DNA of 5,767 nt. It comes from Planctomycetaceae bacterium (GTDB lineage Bacteria > Planctomycetota > Planctomycetia > Isosphaerales > Isosphaeraceae). Of this stretch, positions 1-5,655 are shown one piece after another; positions within the stretch are counted from its first letter, which is position 1; each line of letters opens with the position of its first letter. The notes beneath the pieces were generated by a model. The model was not told the origin of the DNA, did not search any database, and saw nothing but the letters and a program-made list of their open reading frames with translations. The stretch lies in contig JAFANO010000324.1 in the NCBI GenBank assembly GCA_019232645.1, forward strand, positions 1-5,767, read 5' to 3'. Both the position numbers and the translations under genes were made by a program.

Positions 1-840
1 CGGCTTCCTTCGGCCCTGATGAACGCTTACCGCCACGTCCTCGTCCCCGCCGAGAAGAAGACGATCCGCAGCTTCGACATGGGGATTGCCCTGGGGAAGG
101 CGACGTTGAGCCAGCGGGTGCTCGTGAAGCTCAAGGACGAGCAGCAGATCCTCGACAAGCTCGACCCCAAGATCCTGATCGGTGAGCGGTTCGGGCTCTG
201 GCCTGAGGATCAAGAGGTCGTCAACGTCCGCACCCTGGCCGACTACTTCCCGCAGCTCACCCACCTGCCGATGTTGCAGGGCGGGAACGTGCTCCCCGAG
301 TGCCTCTCCTCGGGCGTCCAGCGCGGCCTCTTCGCCTACGCCCTCGGCGACGGCGAGAAGCGGGTTTTCGACGCGATCCGGTTCAACGACAAGATGGCGA
401 CCGCCGCGCAATGCGAGATCACCGAGTCGGCCTGGCTGCTCCGCCCCTCCCTGGCGAAGTCGTTGCTCCCCAAGTCGGCGACGGTCGAGAAGGAAAGATC
501 GACGGGCGGGAAGGCGACGACAGGGACCACCGGCGTCACGAGCGAGACGACGACCCGAGGTGACGGCGAGGATGATGGTGGCGAGGAGGTCGGCGTGAAG
601 ATCGTCGATGGTGAACGCCGCCTCAGCCGGGTGCGGATCAAGATGCGGGTGCCCTGGCAGCACTGGCAAGACATCTACAACGAGGTGATCGACCCCTTGG
701 CCCAGGAGGGGGCCGACATGCTCTGCGAAGTGATCATCGTCGCCAAGGGGGACTGCTCGATCCGGGAGAACACCATCGAGCTGGGGATCAAGGAGTCGCT
801 GAGCCAGCGGGGGTTGAAGGCGGAGATTGAAACGGGGTAA
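1..840 (+). CDS. C-terminal part of a probable DUF499-type AAA+ ATPase (5' end outside window)
   Basis: The frame is open from base 1 to the TAA at 838-840. The first ATG, at 19, has no Shine-Dalgarno sequence and sits inside what reads as continuous protein (LPSALMNAYRHVLVP), so I treat this as a partial gene. Counting from that Met, residues 1-150 form a mixed alpha/beta block containing AYRHVLVP, FGLWPEDQEVVNV, LPMLQGGNVLPE and GVQRGLFAYALG. Residues 153-195 are a Thr/Gly/Asp/Glu-rich linker. Residues 200-270 form a compact end domain (RIKMRVPWQHWQDIYNEVI, then CEVIIVAKG). This order matches, from memory, the tail of DUF499 ATPases of about 1000 residues: an AYRxLLVP segment, a VLxxAIxxGVxxGLFAY segment, an acidic linker, then a domain with a conserved 'I..EVI.PL' helix. 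The ATPase core, with its Walker motifs, would lie upstream and cannot be seen. DUF499 proteins usually occur with DUF1156 methyltransferases and helicases in anti-phage loci. No such partner lies downstream, so this would be the 3' end of any such operon. It could instead be another large hypothetical protein with a similar tail. Confidence 0.6.
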   Translation, partial: RLPSALMNAYRHVLVPAEKKTIRSFDMGIALGKATLSQRVLVKLKDEQQILDKLDPKILIGERFGLWPEDQEVVNVRTLADYFPQLTHLPMLQGGNVLPECLSSGVQRGLFAYALGDGEKRVFDAIRFNDKMATAAQCEITESAWLLRPSLAKSLLPKSATVEKERSTGGKATTGTTGVTSETTTRGDGEDDGGEEVGVKIVDGERRLSRVRIKMRVPWQHWQDIYNEVIDPLAQEGADMLCEVIIVAKGDCSIRENTIELGIKESLSQRGLKAEIETG

Positions 841-943
841 CACATGATGGATGGAAAGATATCTGGTTGAGAGGGCCGACGAACAAGGAGAAGTCGGCTC
901 ATGGGGGTGAACTGGTGGAGGCGTTCAGCCGGGCCGATCCCCG

Positions 944-1007
944 CCTCCCTCCCCGGCCCTCCCCCGCAAGGAGGGAGGGAGCCAGAATCGAGCCCTCCCC
1001 CCTTGCG
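944..1007. repeat. C/G-tract inverted repeats (REP-like)
   Basis: CCTCCCTCC at 944-952 is exactly complementary to GGAGGGAGG at 970-978 (9 bp, 17-nt loop). The stretch 965-979 also pairs with 993-1007 at 14 of 15 positions across a 13-nt loop; the shared core is CGCAAGG followed by a G-rich tract. The two pairings share the central arm and are mutually exclusive. Elements built from C-tract, GCAAG and G-tract are common as dispersed palindromes in GC-rich bacterial intergenic regions. Whether this one is multicopy in this genome cannot be seen here. Confidence 0.55.
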
Positions 1008-1083
1008 GAGAAGGGGTTAGGGGTCAAGTATGAGGCGAGGTTGTCGGCACCACCAGTGGCCCGACAGGAGCCGAGAAGTCATC

Positions 1084-1158
1084 GTCGGGTGGGTCGGTGT
1101 AGCGCGACCCACCCTCCGAGCAGACTTTGGTGGGTCGCGCCGCGCCGACCCACCCGAC
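1084..1158. repeat. BIME-like nested inverted repeat (two hairpins in inverted orientation)
   Basis: The arms 1084-1113 and 1129-1158 are inverted copies of each other. They match at 27 of 30 positions, and two of the three differences still allow G-T pairing. The spacer is 15 nt. Each arm is also a palindrome by itself: 1087-1096 pairs perfectly with 1105-1114 (10 bp, 8-nt loop), and 1129-1137 pairs perfectly with 1146-1154 (9 bp, 8-nt loop). The core word is GGTGGGTCG / CGACCCACC. This is the architecture of paired REP units. It lies between convergent genes, where such elements often act in transcript ending or mRNA 3' protection. No T-run follows either hairpin. Confidence 0.8.
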
Positions 1159-1250
1159 GGGAGAGACAGCGACTTGCCGGATGCACCATGGAGATCCGAC
1201 CAGAGTGCACAAACTCCCCGGAATGCAGATGACAGCGGCACTCGAGGCAC

Positions 1251-2564
1251 TCAGTAGTAAGTCAACGGATGGATCCCCCGGTTGACTCCCCAGCGGAAGA
1301 ACAGGTTGGAGGTGAGCGACTGGATGGTGTGTCGATTGGGAGGGGCGAAGAGTCGGCGGGCGATCGAGCCCAGCGAGTAGAACTTCCGCTGCGCCCGCCA
1401 GAAGCCCTCTTCCAGCTCCTCGCGGGTCATGTTCTTGGGCTCGAACACGCACTCGTAGCTGTGATAGCGGTCCCAGTCGCTGTGATCGATTCGCCCCTGC
1501 GCGGCCAGCTCGTCGCGGATCTTCAGGCCGACGCGGGGCGAGAGGATGAACATGAAGGAGAGCGGGGCCTTGTACTCGATCAGCTTGGCGACGGTCGCAT
1601 CGAACGTCGCTCTGGTGTCGCCGTCGAGGCCGAACATCACGTTGAGCGAGAACTCGATGCCCCGCTTGCGGATCGCGGCGAACTGCTCGGCGTAGCGGTC
1701 GACGTGGTTCTGCTTCTTGTTGACCGACTTCAGGCTCTCGGGGCTGACCGACTCCATGCCGATGTTGATGTGCAGGCAGCCGCTGGCACGCATCAGGTCG
1801 AGCATCTCGCCGTCGTCGCCGACGTTGGCCGTGCAGAGGCAGGTCCAGTGGACCTTCAGGGGCCGGAGGCCCTCCATGACGGCGAACGCGTGTTTGCGGT
1901 GGGCGTTGAAGATGTCGTCCACGAAGTAGACGAACTTGCGCCGGCCGAGCTTCATCAGGAGCCGGACCTCCTCGATGACCTCCTCGGGGGGCCGATAGCG
2001 GAACCGGGCGCCGTAGACCTGGGTGACTTCGCAGTAGCTGCACGCGTACGGGCAACCCCGGGTGGTCTGCGCGGGGAGGTTGGGGATCCGGTAGCGGCCC
2101 AGGTCGATCAGGTCGTAGCGAGGCGTCGGGAGCCCCTTGAGGTCGGAGAGCGTGGAACTCTGGTAGCGGCCCCGGAGCCTGCCTGAGGCGGCGTCCTCGA
2201 GCACTCGGGTCCAGACGCCCTCGGCCTCGCCCACCACCACGGCGTCGGCGTGCCGGAGCGCCTCCTCGGGCGCGAGCGTCGCATGGAAGCCGCCCAGGAC
2301 GACCGGCTTGCCCCGGCGCCGGAACTCGTCGGCGATCTGGTACGCGCGCGACGCCTGGTGCGACATGCAGGTCAGGCCGACCAGGTCGCACGGCTCGTCG
2401 TAGGTGATCTCTTCATAGAGGTCGTCCTTGATCGCCACGTCGATGCCCGGCGGGGTCAGCGCCGCCAGGTAGGGCAGCGTCATCCCGAGCAACCAGCGCG
2501 TCTTGTTCTTGTAGACCGAGCCGTCACGTCGGATGCGGGAGGGTTGGACCAGAAGAACCCTCAT
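1251..2564 (-). CDS. B12-binding-domain radical SAM protein
   Basis: This encodes 437 residues, the usual size for class B (cobalamin-binding) radical SAM proteins. Residues 1-125 are a Rossmann-like B12-binding-type domain: MRVLLVQPSR, then DLVGLTCMSHQ, VVLGGFHATLAPEEAL and ADAVVVGEAEG. Residues 165-350 are the radical SAM core. It contains TTRGCPYACSYC with C171, C175 and C178 in CX3CX2C spacing to ligate the 4Fe-4S cluster, FVDDIFN at 214-220, and GMESVSPESL at 269-278, the usual SAM-contacting segment. The remainder is a helical C-terminal extension. Proteins of this build perform methylations, cyclisations or rearrangements (BchE, hopanoid and lipid-modifying enzymes); the substrate cannot be told from sequence. 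The DxHxxG cobalamin-ligand motif is absent, as in many family members. The usual PGT of the TPxPGT segment is replaced by SPRVGL at 342-347. The start is the ATG at 2562-2564, because GGAG lies 8 nt upstream and family similarity begins there. An in-frame upstream ATG at 2645 would add 27 unrelated residues. The gene stands alone and diverges from the protease gene. Confidence 0.9.
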   Translation of the reverse strand: MRVLLVQPSRIRRDGSVYKNKTRWLLGMTLPYLAALTPPGIDVAIKDDLYEEITYDEPCDLVGLTCMSHQASRAYQIADEFRRRGKPVVLGGFHATLAPEEALRHADAVVVGEAEGVWTRVLEDAASGRLRGRYQSSTLSDLKGLPTPRYDLIDLGRYRIPNLPAQTTRGCPYACSYCEVTQVYGARFRYRPPEEVIEEVRLLMKLGRRKFVYFVDDIFNAHRKHAFAVMEGLRPLKVHWTCLCTANVGDDGEMLDLMRASGCLHINIGMESVSPESLKSVNKKQNHVDRYAEQFAAIRKRGIEFSLNVMFGLDGDTRATFDATVAKLIEYKAPLSFMFILSPRVGLKIRDELAAQGRIDHSDWDRYHSYECVFEPKNMTREELEEGFWRAQRKFYSLGSIARRLFAPPNRHTIQSLTSNLFFRWGVNRGIHPLTYY

Positions 2565-2842
2565 GGACGGGTCTCCACGGATCGTGATGAGAGGCGGGAC
2601 CGGGCTCGCCCGGCCGCACACCACTCCTATATCCGGGCGGGCCAAGCGGTGCTAGTCCCATGCCGACTCCTGCATGAGATCGCCGCCTCGTCGCGGTGGC
2701 GACGGGAGCGACCGCACCGCCCCCCGGGGAGCCCGGGCCGTCCCTCGAAGGCCGGTGCTGCCGAGGGTTTTTCGGACAGGGCGTAGGCGTTATCCTGGTA
2801 GCGAAGACCGCCGCAACGTGGACGCCCCCGCGAGGAGCCGCC
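2565..2842. promoter_or_regulatory. Divergent intergenic region carrying the start signals of both flanking genes
   Basis: Two divergent genes start from this 278-base region, so it should hold both promoters. The radical SAM gene has GGAG 8 nt before its ATG. The protease gene has GAGGAG at 2832-2837, 5 nt before its ATG. A TATCCT at 2791-2796 could be a -10 element for the protease gene, but no convincing -35 sits at the right distance. No small gene is supported. A terminator-like hairpin at 2742-2772 is listed separately. Confidence 0.4.
2742..2772 (+). terminator. Terminator-like hairpin with T-run in the protease leader
   Basis: CCCTCG at 2742-2747 pairs perfectly with CGAGGG at 2762-2767 and is followed at once by five T residues (2768-2772). 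GTCC at 2740-2743 and GGAC at 2774-2777 offer an alternative pairing. The orientation would end plus-strand transcripts about 70 bases before the protease ATG. No plus-strand gene ends just upstream, so it could be a leader attenuator, a block to read-through, or chance in a GC-rich region. If the promoter lies downstream of it, near 2791, it is not part of the leader at all. Confidence 0.35.
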
Positions 2843-3943
2843 ATGACCTGGTCCTGGAAGATCTGCCGGATCGCCGGCATTCCGATTTACATTCACTGGA
2901 CGTTCTTGATCCTCATCGCCTGGCTCGTCGTGAGCCACTGGTCCGCGACGCACGACGTGGCCAGGACGGTCGAGGGGGTCGGCTTCGTCCTGAGCATCTT
3001 CGGCTGCGTCGTCTTGCACGAGCTGGGCCACGCGCTGGCGGCCCGCCGCTACGGCGTGCCGACCGCCGACATCACCCTGTTACCCATCGGTGGGGTCGCG
3101 CGGCTCCAGCGGATCCCCGAGCATCCGGGCCAGGAGCTGGTCGTCGCGCTGGCCGGGCCGGCGGTCAACGTGGCCATCGTCGCCGGATTGCTCCTGGCCG
3201 GGGTCCGGCCCTCCGTGGACCCGAGCGAGAACGACTTCCTGGTCCACGCCCGCTTCTTGCCGAAGCTCCTCGTGGTGAACGCGTTCCTCGTCGCGTTCAA
3301 CCTCCTGCCGGCGTTCCCGATGGACGGCGGTCGCGTGCTGCGCGCCCTGCTGGCGATGCGCCTGGAGTACGGCCAGGCCACGCGGATCGCCGCGTCGATC
3401 GGCCAGCTCATGGCCATCTTCTTCGGGTTCCTGGGGCTCTCCGGCAACCCCATGCTGCTGCTGATCGCGCTGTTCGTCTGGATCGGGGCCGAGGGGGAGG
3501 CGCGCCAAGTCCAGGAGCGGCTGGCGCTGGGGAACATCCCGGTCCGCGAGGCCATGCTGACGGATTTCCGGACCTTGTCGCCCGGTGACACCCTAGGCCA
3601 CGCCGCCGACCTGCTCCTTGCCGGCACCCAGCAGGTCTTCCCGGTCATCATCGACGGGAGGCATGCCGGGGTCCTGACCCGCGACGCGCTGCTGACGGGG
3701 CTGTCGCAGCACGGCCGCGAGGGTCGGGTCGCCGAGGCCCCGCTCCGCGAGCTGGGGCGCGTCGCGGCCGGGGCGCCGCTGGTGCCGGCCCTCGCCCGGC
3801 TCCGCGAGGGGGGCGAGCCGTGCCTCCAGGTGGTCGAGCAGGATGAGCCCATCGGCCTGCTGACGCTGGAGAACATCGGCGAATACCTGATGGTCCGCAC
3901 CGCCCTGGGCAGGCCCTCGTCCGGAATCCACCCCTCCGCGTGA
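2843..3943 (+). CDS. Site-2-protease-like zinc metalloprotease (peptidase M50) with two CBS domains
   Basis: This encodes 366 residues with about six membrane segments, roughly at 13-33, 45-66, 98-121, 138-158, 183-200 and 203-216. The zinc site is HELGH at 59-63 (H59 and H63 bind zinc, E60 is catalytic). The third ligand is D161 in NLLPAFPMDGGR. The AGPAVN segment at 104-109 is typical of the SpoIVFB-like and archaeal S2P group, which lacks a PDZ domain. The cytoplasmic tail carries two CBS repeats, at about 230-286 and 295-355, likely a nucleotide-sensing regulatory module. Members cut transmembrane substrates within the bilayer, often anti-sigma factors or pro-sigma factors. The substrate here is unknown, and no anti-sigma gene is adjacent. 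The start is the ATG at 2843, with GAGGAG 5 nt upstream and the conserved N-terminus (IPIYIHWTF) following. An in-frame ATG at 2696 would add 49 low-complexity residues and is unlikely. All catalytic residues are present, so the gene looks functional. Confidence 0.93.
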   Translation: MTWSWKICRIAGIPIYIHWTFLILIAWLVVSHWSATHDVARTVEGVGFVLSIFGCVVLHELGHALAARRYGVPTADITLLPIGGVARLQRIPEHPGQELVVALAGPAVNVAIVAGLLLAGVRPSVDPSENDFLVHARFLPKLLVVNAFLVAFNLLPAFPMDGGRVLRALLAMRLEYGQATRIAASIGQLMAIFFGFLGLSGNPMLLLIALFVWIGAEGEARQVQERLALGNIPVREAMLTDFRTLSPGDTLGHAADLLLAGTQQVFPVIIDGRHAGVLTRDALLTGLSQHGREGRVAEAPLRELGRVAAGAPLVPALARLREGGEPCLQVVEQDEPIGLLTLENIGEYLMVRTALGRPSSGIHPSA

Positions 3944-4227
3944 CTCACCGCACCCTTCGAGATGTTTGCAACTTGAGCAAATCGAGAGCCCCGCAAGGGT
4001 GGCATCGCTCCCGCTCCGGGGCCTCGAAGGCAAGCCGCGCCGGGTCGCCGGGCGACGGGATCAGAAGTAGACAGCGTCCCTCACGACTCAACATTCATGT
4101 GAATAATAGTTTATATGAAATGAGGGCCAGCCTCCATCGGGCCCATGCAACGACCGTGGGACACCACCGAAATCTCAAATCCGGAATCCTAAATCTGAAG
4201 ACCATCACGAAAGTCCTGGAACCCGTG
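3944..4227. other. Convergent intergenic region without a gene
   Basis: This spacer lies between the protease stop and the stop of the DUF4112 gene. Just after the protease gene, CACCCTT at 3951-3957 pairs with AAGGGTG at 3995-4001, enclosing TTTGC/GCAAA at 3965-3969 and 3977-3981. A second inverted repeat, GGGCC/GGCCC at 4124-4128 and 4140-4144, lies on the DUF4112 side with AT-rich sequence beyond it in the minus-strand direction. An AT-rich patch covers about 4088-4123, and a run of AAATC-like words covers 4170-4199. No open frame here has a ribosome binding site or a protein-like translation. Confidence 0.6.
3951..4001 (+). terminator. Possible structured 3' end of the protease transcript
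   Basis: An imperfect long hairpin begins 7 bases after the protease stop. The outer arms CACCCTT (3951-3957) and AAGGGTG (3995-4001) match over 7 bp. The inner arms TTTGC (3965-3969) and GCAAA (3977-3981) match over 5 bp around a 7-nt loop, and a TCGA pair lies between them. No T-run follows, so this is not a classical intrinsic terminator. Placement is its main support. Confidence 0.25.
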
Positions 4228-4746
4228 TCAGATGTGCCTCACCACCCAGGCGACGATGGTGATGAAGCCCACGAGGATGAGCCCCAACACGAGCAGCATC
4301 AGCGCGGTCAAACCCGCCAGGTAGAGGACCGAGGGGGTCGAGGAGACGGGCTGATTGAGGCGCCGCTTCTCCTGGACCTGGTTGAGGAGCTTCAGGTTAC
4401 GGGTGTTGGCCTTGAAGAAGACGTCGAAGGCGTCGCCCAGAATGGGGAGCGCGCCCAGGACGGTGTCGAGCAGCACGTTGGCGGCCATCCGGGCGGCGAC
4501 CGCTCGAGGAACGCGGTATTTATAGAGCGCGACAAGAACGATCCCCACCTGGATCAGCCCCGTCAAGAAGTCGCCCCCGACCGGGAGCAGGCCGAGTAGC
4601 GCGTCGAGGCCCACGGTGATCTTCGTACCGGGGACCCGGATGGCCCTGTCCATCAGCCACGCGAGCAGCTCGAGCCCTCGCGTGCTGGGGTGGGGCGGCC
4701 GGGGCGGCTCCTCAATCACGGTCGGTCGGAATCGTGTCGCGGACAT
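4228..4746 (-). CDS. DUF4112 domain membrane protein
   Basis: This encodes 172 residues from the ATG at 4744-4746. Residues 24-122 match the DUF4112 pattern: a 'LDALLGLLPVGGDFLTGLI' segment at 47-65, then AANVLLDTVLGALPILGDAFDVFFKANTRNLKLL, in which the two L-P-x-x-G-D motifs (54-59, 100-105) form an internal repeat. A strongly hydrophobic segment at about 139-168 is a transmembrane helix, and the 47-77 stretch may also enter the membrane. The N-terminal 22 residues are Pro/Arg-rich and probably cytosolic. The molecular role of DUF4112 is not known. A GTG at 4755 is in frame and would add three residues. I prefer the ATG because GGTGAG lies 5 nt before it, but the two starts cannot be separated firmly. 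The gene follows the GlsB-like gene on the same strand after about 75 bases, so they may be co-transcribed. Confidence 0.88.
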   Translation of the reverse strand: MSATRFRPTVIEEPPRPPHPSTRGLELLAWLMDRAIRVPGTKITVGLDALLGLLPVGGDFLTGLIQVGIVLVALYKYRVPRAVAARMAANVLLDTVLGALPILGDAFDVFFKANTRNLKLLNQVQEKRRLNQPVSSTPSVLYLAGLTALMLLVLGLILVGFITIVAWVVRHI

Positions 4747-4821
4747 CTCACTCACCAGGGTTCTCGGTCAAGAATCATGGACCCACGCCGACTCGAGTCT
4801 CGCGCAGAGGCCCAGGCCAGC

Positions 4822-5085
4822 TCAATACGGGGCCCGGGTCCGCGAGCCGAAGAAGCCCATCGAGAGCAGGACGATTGCCCCGATGATCGACATGATCCAG
4901 CCGCCGGGCTGATAGGGCGAGATCCCCAGGCGGAGGATGTAGGCAATGCCGCCGCCAACGAGGGATCCCACGATCCCCAGGAACATCGTCCCCAGCATGC
5001 CCATCCTTTCGAAGCCAGGATGTAAGAGCCGCGCGATCGTCCCCGCGACCAGCCCGAACAGCATCCACCCGATGAGACTCACCAT
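4822..5085 (-). CDS. GlsB/YeaQ/YmgE family (transglycosylase-associated) small membrane protein
   Basis: This encodes 87 residues, the normal length for the family. It is almost wholly hydrophobic, with three membrane segments at about 3-20, 28-51 and 62-80. The first carries GWMLFGLVAGTIARL. The second has the family's glycine pattern MLGTMFLGIVGSLVGGGIAY. The third is GGWIMSIIGAIVLLSMGFFG. Members of PF04226 are linked to general stress responses and cell-envelope stress; no catalytic activity is established, and the 'transglycosylase-associated' label is historical. The start is clear: the ATG at 5083-5085 has AAGGAG (5095-5100 on the complement) 9 nt upstream. It is the first gene of a probable two-gene unit with the DUF4112 gene. 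An AT-rich region just upstream probably carries the promoter. Confidence 0.92.
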   Translation of the reverse strand: MVSLIGWMLFGLVAGTIARLLHPGFERMGMLGTMFLGIVGSLVGGGIAYILRLGISPYQPGGWIMSIIGAIVLLSMGFFGSRTRAPY

Positions 5086-5100
5086 GAGATTATTCTCCTT

Positions 5101-5185
5101 CGGCAGATCGATCGCCGATGGCTGATCATTTGAATCCAGAAAATTTTAAGCAGGAATGATGCCAATCCCACGAAAATTGGCCCAC
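5101..5185 (-). promoter_or_regulatory. Probable promoter/operator region of the GlsB-like gene
   Basis: This is the AT-richest stretch upstream of the GlsB-like gene. It holds the perfect palindrome AAAATTTT (5140-5147), a TGATCA, and the inverted repeat GCCAAT/ATTGGC (5161-5166 and 5176-5181, 9-nt spacer), which could be an operator. Reading the minus strand, TTGGCA and TAAAAT are good hexamers but are only 11 nt apart, so I do not call a sigma-70 promoter. An alternative sigma factor promoter is possible for a stress gene. Confidence 0.3.
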
Positions 5186-5325
5186 CGGGGGAATGGACCG
5201 GGCCATCGGGTCGCGTGAGGCATTGGGGTCGGGCCGATCCTTGCTCTGAACGAGGGTCGATCGATCGCCGCCCGGGAGCGAATCCCGTGCCCGACGAGTC
5301 CGATCCCGCCACGAGACGCACGCCC

Positions 5326-5620
5326 ATGCCCAGCACCTGGACCGACGCCCATTTCACCTCCCCCGAGATCGTGGGATCGACCGACCCTTCGGCCTTCGCG
5401 GTCGGGAGCCGGGCCGGGGGACCGTCGAGGTCGTTGCCGCTGACCGACGAGATGCTCCCCACTGGCCCTCGGTCAACCTCTTCGAGCTGAGCCAAATCGC
5501 CGGGATGGACTGGGACCCGTCGTAGGTCGACCACGACCCCTGCCTGATCCAGGGCACCCAGGGGGGCTCCGCGCTCCCGACGGCTCGCCGATCGTGCTCG
5601 GCTTCAAGCTCGGTTCGCAC
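5326..5620 (+). pseudogene. yjhG: Decayed 5' remnant of a YjhG/YagF-type D-xylonate dehydratase gene
   Basis: Three successive frames give one recognisable N-terminus. From the ATG at 5326 the first reads DPSAFAVGSRAGGPSRSLP then LTDEMLP. After a one-base loss near 5459-5462 the second reads WPSVNLFELSQIAGMDWDP, meets a TAG at 5523-5525, and continues to GTQGG. After another one-base loss in the G-run at 5561-5566 the third reads LRAPDGSPIVLGFKLGSH. From memory, the E. coli YjhG N-terminus reads LPLTAEMLINRPSGDLFGMT, then NAGMGWSP, then a TLGGLRGADGKPVALAL segment, in the same order and spacing. Full-length members have about 600-650 residues and use an Fe-S cluster to dehydrate sugar acids; only about the first 95 codons remain, without the cluster cysteines. 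Similarity stops at about 5620. Two indels, a nonsense codon and a missing 3' part make sequencing error an unlikely explanation. No function is expected. No clear ribosome binding site precedes the ATG. Confidence 0.8.
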
Positions 5621-5655
5621 ACATCCCCGGGCCAGGCCGCCGGGAGGACTCGCGA

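Larger units (their letters stand above)
841..1250. other. Convergent intergenic region without a gene
   Basis: This stretch separates the stop codons of two converging genes. The open frames that cross it have no ribosome binding site and low-complexity or repeat-derived translations. Its main content is two palindromic repeat clusters, at 944-1007 and 1084-1158, listed separately. The rest (841-943 and 1159-1250) shows no clear gene, tRNA or terminator with a T-run. A short TGCAC/GTGCA inverted pair lies near 1182-1210 but is too short to mean much. Confidence 0.7.

Noticed and set aside
1269..2186. Plus-strand open frame of 305 codons opposite the radical SAM gene
   Set aside because: It is the antisense shadow of a GC-rich gene, with no ribosome binding site and a low-complexity Val/Ala/Asp/Glu/Leu composition.
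1024..2391. Long minus-strand open frame overlapping the radical SAM gene
   Set aside because: It is a shadow frame. The translation is dominated by Arg, Pro, Gly and Ala, while the other minus-strand frame contains the intact CX3CX2C enzyme.
2565..2645. N-terminal extension of the radical SAM protein from the ATG at 2645
   Set aside because: The 27 added residues look unlike the family, and the ATG at 2564 has GGAG at good spacing with the B12-domain start MRVLLVQPSR.
2696..2842. N-terminal extension of the M50 protease from the ATG at 2696
   Set aside because: The 49 added residues are Gly/Pro/Ala-rich and contain the hairpin region. The ATG at 2843 has GAGGAG 5 nt upstream and begins at the family's first membrane segment.
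3049..4005. Minus-strand open frame of 318 codons opposite the M50 protease
   Set aside because: The composition (Ser, Arg, Pro, Ala) is typical of an antisense shadow. The plus strand encodes a complete protease with all catalytic motifs.
4042..4055. Short palindrome GTCGCCGGGCGAC
   Set aside because: The 6-bp arms have only a one-base gap, too tight for a hairpin, and are expected by chance at this base composition.
3940..4599. Plus-strand open frame running from the end of the protease gene into the DUF4112 gene
   Set aside because: There is no ribosome binding site, the frame crosses a spacer with inverted repeats, and its second half is the antisense of a recognisable DUF4112 gene.
5106..5270. 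12-base direct repeat GATCGATCGCCG at 5106-5117 and 5259-5270
   Set aside because: It is built from repeated GATC/CGATCG words that are common by chance in GC-rich genomes, with no extended similarity around the copies.
5079..5534. Minus-strand open frame of 151 codons upstream of the GlsB-like gene
   Set aside because: It covers the promoter region and the antisense of the dehydratase relic, has no protein-like features and overlaps the start of the GlsB-like gene.
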